From: Kiritimatiellia bacterium | GTDB lineage: Bacteria; Verrucomicrobiota; Kiritimatiellia; JAFGHX01 | NCBI GenBank assembly: GCA_016929905.1 | Contig: JAFGHX010000176.1 | Coordinates: 1-36,289, forward strand | Length of the DNA stretch: 36,289 nucleotides | Direction: 5' to 3' | Shown: piece after piece, positions 33,646-36,289 of the stretch | How positions within the stretch are numbered: position 1 is the stretch's first letter | Layout of the letters: the number at the start of each line of letters is the position of its first letter | Notes under the pieces: generated by a model | Seen by the model: only the letters and a program-made list of their open reading frames with translations | The model's database searches: none | What the model was told of the DNA's origin: nothing | Made by a program: the position numbers and the translations under genes

Positions 33646-34638
33646 TCAGAGCCCACGGATATACGCGGAGGGAGAGGTGCCGGTGGCGGTGCGGAAGCAT
33701 TTCGAGAAGTAGGATGAGGTCTGGAACCCGGTCTGGAGTGCGATGTCGGTCACATGGGTCACGCCGTCGGCCATCAGGCTTTTCGCCTTCTGGATCCGAA
33801 CGTCGTTCAGATACTGGTTCAGGGTCAGGCCCGACTCGCGCTGGAAGATCTGATTCAGGTATCCGGGATCGACGCCGACGTGCTGTCCGATATCGCGCAG
33901 AGAGAGCTTGCCGGGATACTGTTCGTGCATGAAACGCTTCGCCTTTTCGACCCACAGGTAATGGTGCCACTGGGTGTCGACATTCTCCTTCCTCAGATTC
34001 ACGAGGCGGACGTAGTCCCACTCGAGGCACAGGCTGAGAATAGCCAGGAGTTGCTGTCTGGCGCGGAAGGGGTAGCTGGGCGGGCGGTCGTACATGATTT
34101 CGACCAGTCTGAACAGTTCGGCCTCGAACAGCGCGCGGCGCGCCGCGGGCAGGTCGACATAGAGGGAAGGCACGCGCACGGCGCGGACGCTTCTGATCTC
34201 CTCGATCCGGCTCTCGCGGAAGACGTGGTCCTCGATGTCGAATTCCATGAAGAAGCTCTCGAACTCGCCGGCTTTCTCCCGGGCGCGGTAGGCGCCGGTC
34301 TCCCGACTCAGCGTGAAGAGGCGCCCGGGCCTGTATTCGACCGTGCGGTCCTCGCTGACGAGCGTGCCCCGCCCGACGATACAGTAATGCAGGCGGGGGT
34401 GGTTGGCCTGAAAGACCATCTCCTGCTTCAGGTTGGTGAAGATCTTGTGCCGCACGCGGTGGATGAACAGCGAGTAGCTATCCGAAGGAAAGACGAACTT
34501 CTGCCGCATGAGTTCCGGATAGCCTCGATAGGTCTTGACCCCTTGTTTTGCCGAGGCATCGAGGCGCGGTTTGTGGAATTCGTACGCGAACCGCCGGCGG
34601 CGGGCGGCGGGGGTGGACGTCTCGGTTTCTTTGCTCAT
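33646..34638 (-). CDS. AraC-family transcriptional regulator
   Basis: A 330-residue regulator with an N-terminal AraC-type ligand-binding region (about 50-150, LHYCIVGRGTLVSEDRTVEY). Its C-terminal AraC helix-turn-helix domain (about 228-330) contains LSLRDIGQHVGVDPGYLNQIF and ends TGFQTSSYFSKCFRTATGTSPSAYIRG. It follows the DUF1537 kinase after 39 bp, so is probably co-transcribed with it, and precedes the transketolase/glycosidase genes, the likely targets. It is not a close paralogue of the AraC at 2793 by eye. The ribosome site is weak. The inducer is probably a sugar released by the locus enzymes; that is inference. Confidence 0.92.
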   Translation of the reverse strand: MSKETETSTPAARRRRFAYEFHKPRLDASAKQGVKTYRGYPELMRQKFVFPSDSYSLFIHRVRHKIFTNLKQEMVFQANHPRLHYCIVGRGTLVSEDRTVEYRPGRLFTLSRETGAYRAREKAGEFESFFMEFDIEDHVFRESRIEEIRSVRAVRVPSLYVDLPAARRALFEAELFRLVEIMYDRPPSYPFRARQQLLAILSLCLEWDYVRLVNLRKENVDTQWHHYLWVEKAKRFMHEQYPGKLSLRDIGQHVGVDPGYLNQIFQRESGLTLNQYLNDVRIQKAKSLMADGVTHVTDIALQTGFQTSSYFSKCFRTATGTSPSAYIRGL

Positions 34639-34677
34639 CTGCGATCCCGGCTCAACGGCACAGGCCGACCTCGCCCG

Positions 34678-35994
34678 CTACCCCAGCTTCCCGAACACCT
34701 GCACGAGGGCGTCGTCGCCGCCCACGTTGCCGGGAAAAATCACGTAGGGCATGCCGGCGAAACGATTGCCTTCGGGCACTCTCACGACGGGAACCCCGGG
34801 CAGGATCTGCCCCAGCACGGTCGCCCGGCTGACACCCAAGCCGTCAACGAGAATGTCATGCGACGTAATGCCGCCCTTGGCGACCAGGAACGAGAGCGGC
34901 TCCGGCATCCCGCGCACGAGCTGCACGAGGAAGCCCGAAATCCGCTCACCGGCGCTCAGTCGCTCTTCTTTCGACGGGAATTGCCGTTCGCGGCGCGAGG
35001 TATAGACGACCGGCGTTCGGCCCGCCTGCCATACGCGCAGGACCCGCTCAACCGACGAGCCCAGAAGCGGCTCCGGCCCGGCGAGAATCTGCGCGACGCC
35101 CAGCTCGAGCCCTTCGACGCCGGGCGTCGCCAGCAGGCGTTGGAGCTGATGGGTGCTCTTCTTGACGTGCGAGCCGACGACAAAGAGCCCCCGGCCGCGG
35201 CGCCGCAGGATCTCGCCGCCCAGGAGCGGCTTGTCCGGCACCTTCGCCAGGGCCTTGACGAGCGAAGCCGCACTCTGGAAAACAAACCGTTTGCCGGCCG
35301 CCGCCGCGGAGAGCAGGCCGGCTGCGAACCTGTCGAGATCGGCGTAGTCTTCCGCGTTGACCGCGACGTACCCCCCGCCACGCAGTCCGTCGAGAAACCG
35401 CGCGAACGGCGTCGTATCGGCCGAACGCAGCATCTCGAGCGAAACGCTCTGCACGCTCTCCGCCTTCACCGCGCCCTGCGTCTTCTCCTCGATATAACGC
35501 GGCAGGTGCGACGTGCTGTACCCGAACACGGAATCCCTGGCGAACTCGCTTTCGGAGGTCGGAATGCGCCGATCGCCCTCGATCAGGTAGTGTACGTCGT
35601 TCGCCGTCAGCCGCCCCCCTTCGAAAAAAGCCGGCACCAGGAACACCGCGTCGACCGGCTGGCCCTGTTCCCTGTTGACCGCCTCCAGGATGGCACGGAC
35701 CTCGACGGGAAAGTGGCTCCGCAGCGTGGAGTCCGACCGGCTGATGAAGATGAGGGAATCGCCAAATTCCCGATTGAGCGCCAGGACGTTGCGCACGATC
35801 TCCGAAACGATGCGTTTCGCCTTCTCCCGCGTGCGGGCGCGCGTGTTCGTCAGGACATAAAAAAAGGGAACCGTGTCTTCAAACGCCAGGCGCAAAGAGG
35901 CCGGGTCCCATCGCGTCAGCAGCGTGCAGCCGTGGACCGTCTGGATCCCCGTGGGATCGTCATCCAATACGACTATGCGGTTGGTTGCGCCCAT
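34678..35994 (-). CDS. Four-carbon acid sugar kinase family protein (DUF1537)
   Basis: A 438-residue kinase of the DUF1537 family, which phosphorylates sugar acids such as threonate, erythronate and 3-oxo-isoapionate (OiaK) using ATP. Family motifs are present: DDDPTG (11-16) and RSDSTLRSH (86-94) in the N-terminal substrate domain, and VAKGGITSHDI and FPGNVGGDDALV in the C-terminal nucleotide-binding domain. The ATG at 35994 is chosen (AGGA upstream) because the motif normally lies about ten residues from the start; the longer frame adds a basic extension. It is 39 bp ahead of the AraC gene. In an apiose-related locus it could act on an apionate derivative, but threonate-type substrates are equally possible. 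Confidence 0.92.
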   Translation of the reverse strand: MGATNRIVVLDDDPTGIQTVHGCTLLTRWDPASLRLAFEDTVPFFYVLTNTRARTREKAKRIVSEIVRNVLALNREFGDSLIFISRSDSTLRSHFPVEVRAILEAVNREQGQPVDAVFLVPAFFEGGRLTANDVHYLIEGDRRIPTSESEFARDSVFGYSTSHLPRYIEEKTQGAVKAESVQSVSLEMLRSADTTPFARFLDGLRGGGYVAVNAEDYADLDRFAAGLLSAAAAGKRFVFQSAASLVKALAKVPDKPLLGGEILRRRGRGLFVVGSHVKKSTHQLQRLLATPGVEGLELGVAQILAGPEPLLGSSVERVLRVWQAGRTPVVYTSRRERQFPSKEERLSAGERISGFLVQLVRGMPEPLSFLVAKGGITSHDILVDGLGVSRATVLGQILPGVPVVRVPEGNRFAGMPYVIFPGNVGGDDALVQVFGKLG

Positions 35995-36098
35995 CGCCGT
36001 CCTTCGCCACCCTCGATCCGGACTCCCATCCTTCTGCCCCACGCTCCGTGCAGTCTAGTGGCGAATCCCACGCCGGCGCAAGTGGTTTCGCGGAGGGA

Positions 36099-36276
36099 TT
36101 CCAGCGGATGGATGCGCCGCAACCGATGCTGGAGAGACAACTTCCAGCGGGTGAATGCGCCGCAACGAATGGTGCAAAGCAAGACGGGCAAATAAGGCTG
36201 AGCCCCATCCGCTGCCGTCCATTCATCCGTTGGAAATCTCTTTCCCCATCCGCTGCCGTCCATTCATCCGTTGGAA
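36099..36276. repeat. Family C repeats: two forward and two inverted copies
   Basis: Two forward copies (36099-36128, 36142-36171; 43-bp spacing) start TTCCAGCGG and contain ATGCGCCGCAAC. Two inverted copies (36206-36235, 36247-36276; 41-bp spacing) read CATCCGCTGCCGTCC then ATTCATCCGTTGGAA. Forward and inverted arms can pair into a long hairpin. This covers most of the region upstream of the DUF1537 gene, reaching the window end; no gene is seen in it. Confidence 0.8.
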
Positions 36277-36289
36277 ATCTCTTTCCCCA

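Noticed and set aside
33754..36195. An 813-codon plus-strand frame across the AraC and DUF1537 genes
   Set aside because: It is antisense to two well-recognised genes and crosses their intergenic gap and the family C repeats; composition is typical of a shadow.

Overview
This is a GC-rich bacterial window with no rRNA, tRNA, IS element, phage gene or CRISPR array that I can see. The sigma factors are of the extended ECF type, with a helical tail and a membrane segment after region 4. Together with a uroporphyrinogen-decarboxylase-like enzyme, a CxPAR sulfatase, several DUF4038/DUF5060 glycosidases and abundant palindromic intergenic repeats, they suggest a glycan-degrading member of the PVC superphylum (Kiritimatiellota, Lentisphaerota or Verrucomicrobiota). 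This placement is an inference from gene content, not from a marker gene.

Layout. Positions 1-339 are non-coding and hold hairpin repeats. At 340-2640 (minus) a UroD-like enzyme and a beta-propeller protein form a two-gene operon, divergent from an AraC regulator (2793-3605, plus). A small secreted protein of unknown function follows (3748-4347, plus). From 4601 to 18430 (plus) three very large paralogous genes lie head to tail. Each encodes an N-terminal ECF sigma factor, a membrane/signal-like helix, and a complete glycoside hydrolase family 2 enzyme with extra C-terminal domains, giving 1468, 1468 and 1469 residues. Everything from 18528 to 36042 is on the minus strand. In transcription order it comprises a DUF1537 sugar-acid kinase, a second AraC regulator, a split transketolase pair, a DUF5060/DUF4038 glycosidase, an Asp/Glu-racemase-like protein, a choline-sulfatase-like sulfatase, two GH140-like enzymes, another DUF5060/DUF4038 enzyme, a secreted BNR-repeat protein broken by one in-frame TGA, an Lrp/AsnC regulator with a readable promoter and operator, and alanine dehydrogenase.

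How the genes may work together. The 22993-36042 block looks like a catabolic locus for a plant-type glycan. GH140-like apiosidases, a split transketolase and a DUF1537 kinase together recall known D-apiose/apionate pathways, but no isomerase, oxidoreductase or transporter is in the window, so the substrate is unproven. Many genes are coupled by 4-8 bp stop/start overlaps. Lrp and alanine dehydrogenase form a separate amino-acid module.

The most unusual feature is the sigma-GH2 triplet. All three genes carry, at the same in-frame place just before the hydrophobic helix, an AAAGGAG Shine-Dalgarno-like sequence followed by clustered ATG codons. Each gene might therefore yield both a membrane-tethered sigma-enzyme fusion and a separate enzyme with its own signal peptide. 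The triplet is also mosaic: the sigma half of copy 2 is closest to copy 3, while its GH2 half is closest to copy 1. Four families of dispersed or tandem non-coding repeats sit in the intergenic gaps.
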